A stretch of 56,994 nucleotides of DNA from an uncultured Alistipes sp. (GCA_900544265.1 UQUQ01000014.1:1-56994), one strand, 5' to 3'. Counted from the first letter of the stretch, positions 1 through 9,157 are shown. Notes: generated from the letters alone by a model not told the origin. Made by a program: numbers and translations.

Positions 1-107
1 GGATACCTCACGCCAAACGAAAAATTTAAACAAATTATTAATCAGAATTCTGTTGCATTTGCAAGTTGAATTCAGCTAATTGAACCAACAGCATAAAAGA
101 AAACCTC

Positions 108-1133
108 ATGGCACAATCTTATGAAAAGGCCGGCGTGAACCTCGAAGCCGGATACGAAGTGGTGCGACGCATCAAGAAGCATGTGGCTTCGACCGCACGG
201 CCGGGCGTGATGGGCAACATCGGCGCCTTCGGCGGCATGTTCGACCTCTCGGCACTCGGCGTGAAGGAGCCGGTGCTCGTGAGCGGCACGGACGGCGTGG
301 GCACGAAGCTCAAGCTGGCCTTCGAGATGGACAAGCACGACACGATCGGCATCGACGCCGTGGCCATGTGCGTCAACGACGTGCTGGCGCAGGGTGCCGA
401 ACCGCTGGAGTTCCTCGACTACGTGGCCGTGGGCCACAACGAGCCCCAGAAGATCGAGGCCATCGTCGCGGGCGTCGCCGAAGGGTGCCGCCAGGCGGGC
501 TGCGCGCTCGTGGGCGGCGAGACGGCCGAAATGCCGGGCATGTATGCCGCGGGCGAGTACGACATCGCGGGCTTCACGGTCGGCGTGGTCGAAAAGTCGA
601 AGCTCATCGACGGCTCGAAGGTCAAAACGGGCGACGTGCTGGTCGGCATCGCCTCGAGCGGCGTCCACTCCAACGGCTTCAGCCTCGTGCGCAAGATCGT
701 CGCCGACAACTGCTTCGACCTGCACCGCAGCTATCCCGAACTGTCGGACAAGCTGCTGGGCGAGGTGCTGCTCACGCCGACGAAGATCTACGTTCGGCAG
801 GTGCTCGAAGTGATCCGGCAGTGCGACGTCCACGGCATCAGCCACATCACGGGCGGCGGCTTCGACGAGAACATCCCGCGCATCCTGCACGACGGACAGG
901 GGCTGGAGATCGACGAGGGGATGTGGGAGATTCTTCCCGTCTTCCGCTTCCTGGAGAAGTACGGCAAGGTGCCCCACCGCGAGATGTTCAACATCTTCAA
1001 CATGGGCATCGGCATGGTCATCGCCCTCGACGCTTCGGAGGCCGACCGCGCCATCGCGATCCTTCAGGAGCAGGGCGAGCGCGCGAGCGTCATCGGACGG
1101 GTCACCGACACCGAAGGGGTCGTAATCCGGTAG
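108..1133 (+). CDS. purM: Phosphoribosylformylglycinamidine cyclo-ligase (AIR synthetase)
   Basis: Cytosolic enzyme that closes the imidazole ring of formylglycinamidine ribonucleotide with ATP to give AIR in de novo purine synthesis. The 341-residue product has the usual family length. It shows the family signatures [14 protein letters not shown] near residue 58, [18 protein letters not shown] near 88, [11 protein letters not shown] near 136 and [14 protein letters not shown] near 183. The ATG at 108 follows an A-rich stretch without a Shine-Dalgarno site, normal for Bacteroidota. It is first in a purM-purN-purH-purD-folD run and ends 2 bp before purN. No perfect TAnnTTTG box was seen upstream; TGCATTTG at about 54-61 is the nearest match. 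Confidence 0.97.
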   Translation: MAQSYEKAGVNLEAGYEVVRRIKKHVASTARPGVMGNIGAFGGMFDLSALGVKEPVLVSGTDGVGTKLKLAFEMDKHDTIGIDAVAMCVNDVLAQGAEPLEFLDYVAVGHNEPQKIEAIVAGVAEGCRQAGCALVGGETAEMPGMYAAGEYDIAGFTVGVVEKSKLIDGSKVKTGDVLVGIASSGVHSNGFSLVRKIVADNCFDLHRSYPELSDKLLGEVLLTPTKIYVRQVLEVIRQCDVHGISHITGGGFDENIPRILHDGQGLEIDEGMWEILPVFRFLEKYGKVPHREMFNIFNMGIGMVIALDASEADRAIAILQEQGERASVIGRVTDTEGVVIR

Positions 1134-1135
1134 CG

Positions 1136-1753
1136 ATGCGGCGTCTTGCGGTCTTTGCCAGCGGCAACGGCACGAACTTCGAGGCCATTGCCGCAGCCTG
1201 CGAACGGGGCGAGCTGCCGGCGCGCGTGGTGCTGATGGTCTGCGACCGGCCCGGGGCCCGGGTCGTGGAGCGCGCCGCGGCACACGGGGTCGAGTGCTTC
1301 GTCTTCGCGGCGAAGGAGTACGCCTCGAAGGCGGACTACGAGCGGGAGATCGTCCGGCGGCTCGATGCCGCGGGGGTCGAGCTGGTCTGCCTGGCGGGCT
1401 ACATGCGCATCCTGGGCGACGTGCTGCTCGGCGCCTACGGCGGGCGGATCATCAACATCCATCCCTCGCTGCTGCCGGCCTTCCGCGGGGCGCATGCCAT
1501 CGAGCAGGCCTTCGACTACGGCGTCAAGGTCTACGGCGTGACGATCCACTACGTCGATGCGTCGCTCGACGGCGGGCGCATCATCGCACAGCGGGCCTTC
1601 GCCTACGAGGGCGGGGACCTTGCGGAGCTGGAACGGCGGGTGCATGCGATCGAGCATCCGCTCTATGTGGAGACGATCGGCCGCCTGCTGGCGGACGGCG
1701 GCTCCGAAAACGGGAAAACCAACGACAAAAATTCAGATACATGCGAGCATTGA
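1136..1753 (+). CDS. purN: Phosphoribosylglycinamide formyltransferase (GART)
   Basis: Transfers the formyl group of 10-formyl-tetrahydrofolate to GAR. The product has 205 residues. The N-terminal MRRLAVFASGNGTNFEAI is the phosphate-binding loop, and the NIHPSLLPAFRGAHA segment carries the catalytic Asn and His, with the partner Asp in HYVDASLDGG. The ATG at 1136 was chosen because it begins directly at the conserved beta strand, 2 bp after the purM stop. The reading frame stays open upstream only as a shadow of purM. The 3' end overlaps the purH start by 13 bp, which suggests translational coupling. The last 15 or so residues are polar and look like an unstructured tail. Confidence 0.95.
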   Translation: MRRLAVFASGNGTNFEAIAAACERGELPARVVLMVCDRPGARVVERAAAHGVECFVFAAKEYASKADYEREIVRRLDAAGVELVCLAGYMRILGDVLLGAYGGRIINIHPSLLPAFRGAHAIEQAFDYGVKVYGVTIHYVDASLDGGRIIAQRAFAYEGGDLAELERRVHAIEHPLYVETIGRLLADGGSENGKTNDKNSDTCEH

Positions 1754-3270
1754 TAAGCGTCAGCGACAAAACGGGAGTCGTTGACTTTGCAAAGGGCCTG
1801 CGCGAGGCGGGCTGGGAGGTGATCGCCACGGGCGGCACGATGAAGCTGCTGCGCGAGAGCGGCGTGGAGGTGTTGAACATCAGCGACGTGACGGGATTTC
1901 CCGAAATCTGCGACGGCCGCGTCAAGACGCTGCACCCGAAGGTGCACGGGGGCCTGCTGGCCCGGCGCGACGATCCGGAGCACCTGCGCGAACTGCGCGA
2001 AAACGGCATCGAGTTCATCGACCTGGTGTGCGTGAACCTCTATCCGTTCCGCGAGACGATCGCGAAGCCCGGCGTCAAGATGGCCGACGCCATCGAGAAC
2101 ATCGACATCGGCGGTCCGTCGATGCTGCGTTCGGCGGCGAAGAACTGGGCCGACGTGACGGTGGTGTGCGATCCGGCGGACTATGCGCAGGTGCTCGCCG
2201 AGATCCGTGCGGGCGGCAATACGGAGCGCGATACGCGGCTCAAGCTCTCGGCCAAGGCCTACACGCACACGGCCGAGTACGACATGATGATCGCGGGCTG
2301 GATGCGCACGCAGGCGGGGCTCAACGAGAAGCTCTTCCTCGAGTACGACCTCGTGCAGACGCTGCGCTACGGCGAGAACCCGCACCAGAGCGCGAAGTTC
2401 TACCGCGAGGAGCATGCCGTGCCCTATTCGCTGGCCTTTGCCCGCCAGCTCAACGGCAAGGAGCTCTCGTACAACAACATCCAGGACGCCAACGCCGCGC
2501 TGTGCATCGTGCGCGAGTTCGACGAGCCGTTCTGCGTCGGACTGAAGCACATGAACCCCTGCGGTGCGGCCGTGGGCCGCGACGTCGTTGAGGCGTGGAC
2601 GAAGGCCTACGAGGCCGACAAGGTCTCGATCTTCGGCGGCATCGTGGCGACGAACCGCCCCGTGACGCGCGAGGCGGCCGAGCTGATGAAGCCGATCTTC
2701 CTGGAGATCATCATGGCCCCGAAGTTCGAGGAGGGGGCGCTCGAGGTGCTCCGCACGAAGAAGAACCTGCGCCTGCTGGAGGTCGACATGACGCCGGGCG
2801 AGAGCGACCGCCGGCAGTACGTGAGCGTCAACGGCGGCCTGCTGGCGCAGGACCTCGACCTGACGACCAAACACGTCGAGGCGTCGATGTGCGTGACCGA
2901 GCGGCAGCCCGCCGCCGGGCAGCTGGCCGATCTGGAGTTCGGCTGGCACATCGTCAAGCACGTGAAGTCGAACGCCATCGTCGTGGTGAAGGATGGCCGG
3001 ACGCTGGGTGTCGGCGCCGGACAGATGAACCGCATCGGCTCGGCCGAGATCGCCCTGAAGCAGGCGCGTGCCGCAGGCTTTACGGAGGAGCTGGTGCTGG
3101 CGTCGGACGGCTTCTTCCCCTTCGACGACTGCGTGGCGCTGGCCGCCGAGTACGGCGTGACGGCCATCGTGCAGCCGGGCGGCTCGATCCGTGACGAGGA
3201 TTCGATCCGCAAGGCCAACGAGAAGGGCATCGCGATGCTGTTCACGGGCGAGCGCCACTTCAAGCATTGA
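1741..3270 (+). CDS. purH: Bifunctional AICAR transformylase / IMP cyclohydrolase
   Basis: Catalyses the last two steps to IMP: formylation of AICAR by 10-formyl-THF, then cyclisation. The 509-residue product starts MRALISVSDKTGVVDFAKGL, the classic N-terminus of the MGS-like cyclohydrolase domain (about 1-140). The transformylase domain follows, with the catalytic Lys-His pair in GLKHMNPCGAAVG near residue 262 and SNNAIVVVKDG-like sequence (KSNAIVVVKDG) near 412. The ATG at 1741 lies inside the end of purN. The frame is open further upstream, but that part has no homology to the family, so it was excluded. Confidence 0.96.
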   Translation: MRALISVSDKTGVVDFAKGLREAGWEVIATGGTMKLLRESGVEVLNISDVTGFPEICDGRVKTLHPKVHGGLLARRDDPEHLRELRENGIEFIDLVCVNLYPFRETIAKPGVKMADAIENIDIGGPSMLRSAAKNWADVTVVCDPADYAQVLAEIRAGGNTERDTRLKLSAKAYTHTAEYDMMIAGWMRTQAGLNEKLFLEYDLVQTLRYGENPHQSAKFYREEHAVPYSLAFARQLNGKELSYNNIQDANAALCIVREFDEPFCVGLKHMNPCGAAVGRDVVEAWTKAYEADKVSIFGGIVATNRPVTREAAELMKPIFLEIIMAPKFEEGALEVLRTKKNLRLLEVDMTPGESDRRQYVSVNGGLLAQDLDLTTKHVEASMCVTERQPAAGQLADLEFGWHIVKHVKSNAIVVVKDGRTLGVGAGQMNRIGSAEIALKQARAAGFTEELVLASDGFFPFDDCVALAAEYGVTAIVQPGGSIRDEDSIRKANEKGIAMLFTGERHFKH

Positions 3271-3355
3271 CACGTCGGCCGGAGGACGGTATGCCGGGTG
3301 GACATCGGTTGGTGCCGCTTCCCTGTATCCCGCCCTGCCGGTCAGACTGTCCGCA

Positions 3356-3399
3356 TTTCACTTTTTACTTTTTACCTTTTACTTTTCACCTTTCACCTT
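3356..3399 (+). repeat. Heptanucleotide repeat array in the purD leader
   Basis: About six imperfect 7-bp units of the form YTTTYAC (TTTTTAC, TTTTTAC, CTTTTAC, TTTTCAC, CTTTCAC, CTT) run to 2 bp before the purD ATG. The last 17 bp, ttttcacctttcacctt, recur exactly at 14386-14402 and 36100-36116. The block is pyrimidine-only apart from the A at position 6 of each unit, so the purD mRNA would carry an unstructured U/C-rich leader. Its function is unknown. Confidence 0.85.
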
Positions 3400-3401
3400 A
3401 T

Positions 3402-4652
3402 ATGGACGTTCTTGTTATCGGTTCGGGAGGTCGCGAGCATGCCATCGTCGATGCGCTGTCGCGCTCTCCGCAGGTCGAAAAAATATGGTGCGCCCCCGGC
3501 AATGCGGGCATTGCCCGGCAGGCCGAGTGCGTGGCGATCCGCGATACGGAGGTCGAGCGGCTGCGCGACTTTGCGCTCGAACACCGCATCGGCCTGACGG
3601 TCGTCGGTCCCGAAGCGGCGCTCGCGGCGGGTGTCGTCGACTGCTTCAAGGCGGCGGGGCTGCGCATCTTCGGCCCCACGCGGGCGGCGGCGCGCATCGA
3701 ATCCTCGAAGGAGTTTGCCAAGCGCCTGATGGCGAAGTACAACATCCCGACGGCCGGGTTCCGGGCCTTCTCGGATTATGCCGAGGCCCGCGACTACGTG
3801 GCCGGGCGCCCCTTCCCCGCCGTGCTGAAGTACGACGGACTGGCTGCCGGCAAGGGGGTGGTCATCGCCCGGACGATGGAGGAGGCCGATGCGGCGCTGC
3901 GCGACATGCTGCTCGACGACAAGTTCGGTGAGGGCAAGGTCGTCGTCGAGGATTTCCTCGAGGGGCCCGAGTTCTCGTTCATGTGCTTCGTGTCGGGCCG
4001 CCGCGTCTGGCCGATGGTCCTTGCGCAGGACCACAAGCGGGCCTACGACGGCGACGAGGGACCCAATACGGGCGGCATGGGGGCCTATTCGCCCCTGCCC
4101 TTCATCACGGCCGAGGACGAGCGCTTCGCGCTGGAGCGGATCATGCAGCCCGCGGCCGATGCGCTGGTCGATGAGGGATGCCCCTTCGAGGGGGTGCTCT
4201 ACGGCGGGCTGATGAAGACTCCGCACGGCATTCAGGTCATCGAGTTCAACGCCCGCTTCGGCGATCCCGAGACGGAGGTGGTGCTGCCGCGTCTCGGCAG
4301 CGACATCGCCGACATCTTCTGCGCCGTGGCCGAGGGGCGCGACACGGAGCTGGCCTGGCACGACTTCGCGACGCTGGGCATCGTGCTGGCGTCGAAAGGC
4401 TACCCCGGCAGCTACGAGAAGGGCTTTGAGATCCGGGGGCTGGACAAGGTCGACTGCCCGGTCTACCACATGGGTACGAAGGCCGACGGCGACCGCATCC
4501 TGACGGCCGGCGGCCGCGTGCTCTTCGTCGTGGGACGGGGTGCGACACTTGCCGAGGCACGGCGCGAGGCGCTGGAGAACGTTGCCCGCATCGGGTGCGA
4601 CAACCTCTTCCACCGCAACGACATCGGACACTGGGCACTGGACAAACAATAA
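3402..4652 (+). CDS. purD: Phosphoribosylamine-glycine ligase (GAR synthetase)
   Basis: ATP-grasp enzyme that joins glycine to phosphoribosylamine, the second step of purine synthesis. The 416-residue product begins MDVLVIGSGGREHAI, the canonical PurD N-terminus. It has the ATP-grasp signatures DGLAAGKGVVIA near residue 144, NTGGMGAYSPLP near 223 and EFNARFGDPETE near 281. The ATG at 3402 is the only start that gives the conserved N-terminus. A 131-bp gap containing the heptanucleotide repeat separates it from purH. No TAnnTTTG box was seen in that gap, so it is probably read through from purH. Confidence 0.96.
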   Translation: MDVLVIGSGGREHAIVDALSRSPQVEKIWCAPGNAGIARQAECVAIRDTEVERLRDFALEHRIGLTVVGPEAALAAGVVDCFKAAGLRIFGPTRAAARIESSKEFAKRLMAKYNIPTAGFRAFSDYAEARDYVAGRPFPAVLKYDGLAAGKGVVIARTMEEADAALRDMLLDDKFGEGKVVVEDFLEGPEFSFMCFVSGRRVWPMVLAQDHKRAYDGDEGPNTGGMGAYSPLPFITAEDERFALERIMQPAADALVDEGCPFEGVLYGGLMKTPHGIQVIEFNARFGDPETEVVLPRLGSDIADIFCAVAEGRDTELAWHDFATLGIVLASKGYPGSYEKGFEIRGLDKVDCPVYHMGTKADGDRILTAGGRVLFVVGRGATLAEARREALENVARIGCDNLFHRNDIGHWALDKQ

Positions 4653-4665
4653 CACCGAAAAAAGT

Positions 4666-5511
4666 ATGATTATCAGTGGTAAGGAACTCTCGGCCCGACT
4701 GAAGGCCGAAATGGCGGAGCAGGTGCGGACCTTCCCCGCGAAATACGGGCGCGTGCCCCATCTGGTTGTGATTCTCGTGGGCGAGGACCCCGGCAGCGTG
4801 AGCTACGTGACAGGCAAGGCGAAGGCCTCGGCCGAGGTGGGCATCCGCAACACGACGATCCGCAAGCCCGAGTCGATCTCGGAGGAGGAGCTGCTGGGCA
4901 TCATCGCCGGGCTGAATGCCGATCCGGAGGTGGACGGCATCCTCGTGCAGCTGCCCCTGCCCAAACACATCGACGAGCAGAAGGTGATCGCCGCGATCGA
5001 CAAGGCGAAGGACGTGGACGGTTTCCACCCGCTCAACGTGGCGGCCCTGTGGCAGAAACAGCCCTGCACGCTGCCCTGCACGCCGAAGGGCATCATCAAG
5101 ATGCTGAAGGCCGCGGGCGTGGAGATCGCCGGCAAGCGCGCCGTGGTGATCGGCCGCAGCAACATCGTGGGACTGCCCGTGTCGAAGCTGCTGCTCGACG
5201 AGAACGCCACGGTGACGATGACCCACAGCCGCACGCGCAACCTCGGGGAGGTGACGCGCGGGGCGGAGATTCTGGTCGTGGCCATCGGCCGTCCGAAGTT
5301 CGTCACGGCGGATATGGTCTCCGAGGGGACGGTCGTCATCGACGTGGGTGTGAACCGCGATCCCGAGACGGGCAAGCTGTGCGGCGACGTGGACTTCGCG
5401 GCCGTCGAGCCGAAGGCGTCGGTCATCACGCCCGTGCCGGGCGGTGTCGGCCCCATGACGATCTGCTGCCTGATGGAGAACACGATCGAGTGCTTCCTCC
5501 GCAGCCGGTAG
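4666..5511 (+). CDS. folD: Methylene-THF dehydrogenase / methenyl-THF cyclohydrolase
   Basis: NADP-linked bifunctional enzyme that interconverts 5,10-methylene- and 10-formyl-THF. The product has 281 residues. SVSYVTGKAKA near residue 45 supplies the catalytic Tyr and Lys, DGILVQLPLPKHID near 88 and DGFHPLN near 120 are substrate-site motifs, and GRSNIVGLPVSKLL near 162 is the Rossmann nucleotide loop. The start is 13 bp after the purD stop, so the gene is in the purine operon. This makes sense because PurN and PurH consume 10-formyl-THF. A strong hairpin lies downstream at 5621. Confidence 0.96.
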   Translation: MIISGKELSARLKAEMAEQVRTFPAKYGRVPHLVVILVGEDPGSVSYVTGKAKASAEVGIRNTTIRKPESISEEELLGIIAGLNADPEVDGILVQLPLPKHIDEQKVIAAIDKAKDVDGFHPLNVAALWQKQPCTLPCTPKGIIKMLKAAGVEIAGKRAVVIGRSNIVGLPVSKLLLDENATVTMTHSRTRNLGEVTRGAEILVVAIGRPKFVTADMVSEGTVVIDVGVNRDPETGKLCGDVDFAAVEPKASVITPVPGGVGPMTICCLMENTIECFLRSR

Positions 5512-5620
5512 GGTGGCCCGAGGTGGGGTCGATACGCCGAGGACAGTCTGTAGGCCGCTTTTGTGGATCCGCACGGATGATAAATGCGCCTGCCTGACGG
5601 CGGAGCAGCGGAATAGAGAA

Positions 5621-5650
5621 GCGCCCGGAGCCTTGGCTCCGGGCGCTTTG
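5621..5650. terminator. Hairpin terminator between convergent folD and the GNAT gene
   Basis: A perfect 12-bp stem, GCGCCCGGAGCC / GGCTCCGGGCGC, with a TT loop is followed by TTTG. It sits between the folD stop and the stop of the convergent gene, so it may serve both. The T-run is short, so termination strength is uncertain. Confidence 0.7.
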
Positions 5651-5670
5651 TCGTGCCGGCGGCCGCGCGA

Positions 5671-7056
5671 TCAGCGGCGGTAGGTGGCCGTGAGTTCGTC
5701 GGGCAGCGGGGCCGAAGTGTCGCGCCGCCAGACCATGGCCCGGTCGGTTGCCGCATCGCCCGTGCCGAAGTCGAAGCCATCCTCCGAGCGGAACGTCGTC
5801 GGGAGCTCGCCCGCGAAGCCGAAGCGGCCGTAGAAGTCGCGCAGCCACGCCTCGCCGGGGGTCGGGATGAGGAAGGCCGCCTCGTCGCCCTGCTCCGCAA
5901 TGCGGCGCATCGCCTCCCGCATGAGCTGCGTGGCCAGCCCGCGGTGGCGGCAGGCGGGGTCGGTCGCCACGCCGTAGATGTAGGTCGTGCGCCCGAGCGG
6001 CGTCTCGAAGGGCAGCAGGTGGAGCATCGCCGCCGTGCGTCCGTCGCACTCGGCCGTGAGCATGCGGTGGCGGCTGTAGTAGCGCATGAGGAACGAGTCG
6101 ACGAACTGCTCGTCGTCGCCGAAGGCGGCCTGCCACAGTTCCTTGCAGGCGATTTCGTCGGGATGGAGGTGGATCGCCGTGAACTTGTGCTGCAGGAAGG
6201 CGGGGTGGTACGACAGCTTCGCCTGCCGCAGCCCCTCGATGCCGAGGTCCTCCTCGCGGTTGATGAGCGTGAAGCGCGGGTCGAGGTGCTGGGCGAAGAG
6301 CTTGTTGATGATCGTGAAGGCCCCGTCGTACTCCGTGTCGGCCTTCTCGACGTGCGTGTCGAAGGTGTGGTCGTTGACCGCCGAGCCGTAGGTGAAGGCG
6401 ACGAGCCGGTCGCCGACGTAGATGCAGCCGCCCTGCATGCCCAGCTCCCCGAAGTGCTCGAAGCCCCGCTGCATGGCCCGCTGCTCGGCGCACAGTTCCG
6501 AGGTGTGGCCCTCGTGCGCCCGGCGCCACTCGCGTTCGAGGGCCATGCACTCGTCGAAGCGGTCGTGCGTCAGCTCCTCGTAGCGGTAGTCGGGGTATTC
6601 GGCCAGAAAGCGGTTGATGTGGTTGCGCTTGGGCTGGTAGCGGCGCCCGGGGAGGTTGCGCAGGTCGTCGGCGTTGTAGACGTAGTCCTCGAGCGCGCGG
6701 TCCGACTCGAAGGCGAAGAGCCCGATGTGCATGCGGCGGATCATCTCGCGCCCCTCGTCCGTCAGGCCGATGATGCGCAGGCGCTGCCCGTGGGCGTGGG
6801 CGTCCGCGCGCAGCGTCGGGATGAGCGGGGCGAAGTCCCCCTCGCCGACGGGCTGCATGTAGCCGATCTTCTCGCCGCCGTCGATCCGGAAGCGGATCAC
6901 CAGGAATCCGTCGATCTCGGCCCAGGCGCTGTGGTAGACCTGCTGCCAGCAGTACATGTTGGCGAAGGCGAGGTCGCAGTTGCAGATCCCCGACCGCATG
7001 GTGTAACGCTCGATGACCGCGCGGTCTTCGAGACGCACGGGTTTGAACTCAATCAT
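5671..7056 (-). CDS. DUF2156 (MprF-like C-terminal) plus GNAT acetyltransferase fusion
   Basis: Soluble 461-residue protein with two acyltransferase-fold regions. Residues about 1-290 resemble DUF2156, the catalytic domain family of phosphatidylglycerol lysyltransferases (RRYQPKRNHINRF and AFTYGSAVNDHTFDTHVEKAD are typical). Residues about 310-435 form a GNAT domain with the acetyl-CoA motif VATDPACRHRGLATQLM. The start at 7056 gives MIEFKPVRLEDRAVI; its first 8 bp overlap the end of the upstream sulfatase-fold gene, implying coupled translation. The substrate is unknown. Lipid headgroup or cell-envelope aminoacylation or acylation is a guess from the DUF2156 family and the neighbour. Confidence 0.85.
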   Translation of the reverse strand: MIEFKPVRLEDRAVIERYTMRSGICNCDLAFANMYCWQQVYHSAWAEIDGFLVIRFRIDGGEKIGYMQPVGEGDFAPLIPTLRADAHAHGQRLRIIGLTDEGREMIRRMHIGLFAFESDRALEDYVYNADDLRNLPGRRYQPKRNHINRFLAEYPDYRYEELTHDRFDECMALEREWRRAHEGHTSELCAEQRAMQRGFEHFGELGMQGGCIYVGDRLVAFTYGSAVNDHTFDTHVEKADTEYDGAFTIINKLFAQHLDPRFTLINREEDLGIEGLRQAKLSYHPAFLQHKFTAIHLHPDEIACKELWQAAFGDDEQFVDSFLMRYYSRHRMLTAECDGRTAAMLHLLPFETPLGRTTYIYGVATDPACRHRGLATQLMREAMRRIAEQGDEAAFLIPTPGEAWLRDFYGRFGFAGELPTTFRSEDGFDFGTGDAATDRAMVWRRDTSAPLPDELTATYRR

Positions 7057-9121
7057 CGTGTGTCGTATAGTTCTTTTTTTCGATGTGCATGTAGTATTGC
7101 TGCACGAGGGCCTGGAAGTCGCCCAGCATCTCTTCGGCCGAGCGGGCGGCGGGGTGCGCCCCGGGAACGGACGGCCTTTTCTCGGCCGGGGCGCCGGACG
7201 TCGGTGCGGTGGAAGGCTCTCCGGTACGCTCCGGTGCAACCATCGTGCCGCCGGAGGCCTTTGCGGCCGGCACCGCGCCGGAGACGGCCGGGGGCATTGC
7301 GGCCCGGTCGGTGCGGGGCGTGATCTGCGACCCGTTGTCGTCGAAGGTCAGGACGGTGTCGCCCGTCAGGGCGCGGAATCCGCCGTCGTAGGAGACCGAC
7401 CAGCGCGGGCGCGCCGGTTCGTTCAGCACGTCGCGCCCGAAGGCGAAGTAGGCCTCGTCGCAGCCGAGCAGCCCCAGCAGCGTGGGCATGATGTCCAGCT
7501 GCTGCGTGACCTCGCCGATCTCGCCCTGCAGGGCGCCGTCGGGCGTGTAGAGGAAGCCGAGGATGTGCATGTTGCCGGGGTAAGTGCGCGTCTCGGGGGC
7601 GAACTTCTCGGAGGAGACGTGGTCGGCGACGAAGACGAAGATCGTGCGGCGGAACCACGCCTCGCCGCCGTAGCGCGCGAAGAAGCGGCGGAAGGCCTCG
7701 TCGTCGTAGGCCACGCCGCGGTGGATCTTCGTGTAGCCGGCGGGCAGCGTCGCCGCATACGCGTCGGGCACGACGAAGGGGTGGTGCGCCGAAAGGGTGA
7801 AGAGCGTCGCGAAGAAGGGTTCGGGCACGGAGTCGAGCACCTCGCCGGCGTATTGCAGGAAGGGTTCGTCCCAGATGCCCCAGTAGCCGTCGAAATCGCC
7901 GGTGCCGTGCGCCGCCTCGTAGTCCTCGCGGCTGATGAGCCGCTCGACGCCCGCCGAGCGGGCGTAGGCCCCGAATCCCATCGAGCCGTGCTCCGAGCCG
8001 CAGAAGAAGAGCGTCCCGTAGCCCCGGTCGGCGAGGATGGCGGGCAGCTGGCGGCTGCGGCCAAGCGACTGCGGCATCAGCACGAAGGGCGTGCGGAACG
8101 AGGGGATGCTCCCCAGCACGGAGGGCATGGCCTGAATCGAGCGCGTGCCGTTGGCATACATCTGCCGGAAGCAGAGCCCGTGGCGCATGAGCGAGTCGAG
8201 GAAGGGGGTGAAGCCCTTTTCGGGCAGGTCGGCGTAGAGGTCCGGACGCAGGTGGGCCGAGTGTTCGGCGGACATGCTCTCCAGGATGAAGATCATGACG
8301 TTGCGACCCTCAAGACGCACGGCCGCTGAATCGGCCGGGGCGTGCACGGGGGTGAAGCGCGCGTCGAGCTCCTCTGCGGGAAAATATTTCCGGTAGGAGA
8401 CCTTGCCGGCGCTGCCGACGGTCCGCAGGATGCAGAAGGGGTTGCTCAACAGCAGGTTGGCCTTGCTGCTTTGCGACGTGTAGAGCATGGCGTCGGAGAG
8501 GGTGATCGGGCGCGTGGCGCGCGTCATGCCGCCGCGCATGCCGGCGATGCTCAATCCGGCAGCCAGGGCCAGGATCACCGTGCTGCCGATGTAGTAGGCC
8601 GCGCCGCGGCGCAGCATGCTCTCCTCGCGGACGCGGCGTCCGTAGCCGAAGACAAGCAGCACGACGAGCGCCGCCGCCACGAGCAGCAGGGGCCAGTTCT
8701 CGCCCATGAACTTTCCGACGAGTTGCAGCGAGTTGTCGTTCCCGGCAAAGAAGACCTCCTCGGCCGTAAAGCGCTTCTGCGTGTAGCGGAAGTAGACGGC
8801 GTCGGCGAGGTTTGCGGCGACGACAAGCAGCGTGTTCACGACGACGTAGCAGGCGAAAAGCAGGTTGCGGTACCAGCGCCGTTCGCGCACGTGCAACGGC
8901 AGCAGCGAGAGCAGGATGAAGAGCCCGTCGGCATAGACGACCGACGCGGTGTCGAAGCGCAGGGCCCCGGCGAGCAGCTGCCCCGCCTCGGCCCACGTGA
9001 GGGGCCCGACGAGCGGGGCGTTGACCGCATAAAAGGCCGCGCGGCAGAGCATCAGCACCACGTAGAGCAGTGCGATGCGCCGCAGCAGCAGGGCAAGCGG
9101 GGTATGGAGGAGCCGTTTCAT
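7049..9121 (-). CDS. LtaS-like membrane sulfatase-fold phosphotransferase
   Basis: A 690-residue inner-membrane protein of the lipoteichoic-acid-synthase / phosphoglycerol-transferase type. About five hydrophobic helices span residues 10-175, and a periplasmic alkaline-phosphatase-fold domain follows. Motifs seen are VMIFILESMSAEHS near 275 (metal-binding Glu), YANGTRSIQAMPS near 320 (Thr nucleophile), HHPFVVP near 447 and FVFVADHVSSE near 505 (Asp-His metal ligands). The known family moves phosphoglycerol or phosphoethanolamine groups onto envelope polymers or lipids. Residues about 610-665 are a Pro/Ala/Thr-rich low-complexity insert before a conserved-looking C-terminal helix. The donor and acceptor cannot be read from sequence. 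Confidence 0.88.
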   Translation of the reverse strand: MKRLLHTPLALLLRRIALLYVVLMLCRAAFYAVNAPLVGPLTWAEAGQLLAGALRFDTASVVYADGLFILLSLLPLHVRERRWYRNLLFACYVVVNTLLVVAANLADAVYFRYTQKRFTAEEVFFAGNDNSLQLVGKFMGENWPLLLVAAALVVLLVFGYGRRVREESMLRRGAAYYIGSTVILALAAGLSIAGMRGGMTRATRPITLSDAMLYTSQSSKANLLLSNPFCILRTVGSAGKVSYRKYFPAEELDARFTPVHAPADSAAVRLEGRNVMIFILESMSAEHSAHLRPDLYADLPEKGFTPFLDSLMRHGLCFRQMYANGTRSIQAMPSVLGSIPSFRTPFVLMPQSLGRSRQLPAILADRGYGTLFFCGSEHGSMGFGAYARSAGVERLISREDYEAAHGTGDFDGYWGIWDEPFLQYAGEVLDSVPEPFFATLFTLSAHHPFVVPDAYAATLPAGYTKIHRGVAYDDEAFRRFFARYGGEAWFRRTIFVFVADHVSSEKFAPETRTYPGNMHILGFLYTPDGALQGEIGEVTQQLDIMPTLLGLLGCDEAYFAFGRDVLNEPARPRWSVSYDGGFRALTGDTVLTFDDNGSQITPRTDRAAMPPAVSGAVPAAKASGGTMVAPERTGEPSTAPTSGAPAEKRPSVPGAHPAARSAEEMLGDFQALVQQYYMHIEKKNYTTHDD

Positions 9122-9157
9122 GGAGCCTTCGGTCCGGATCCGTCGTTCGGCCCGGGC

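Noticed and set aside
72..1283. Long minus-strand frame opposite purM and purN
   Set aside because: It is the antisense of clearly conserved genes. Its Ala/Arg/His-rich, motif-free product is what high-G+C complementary strands give.
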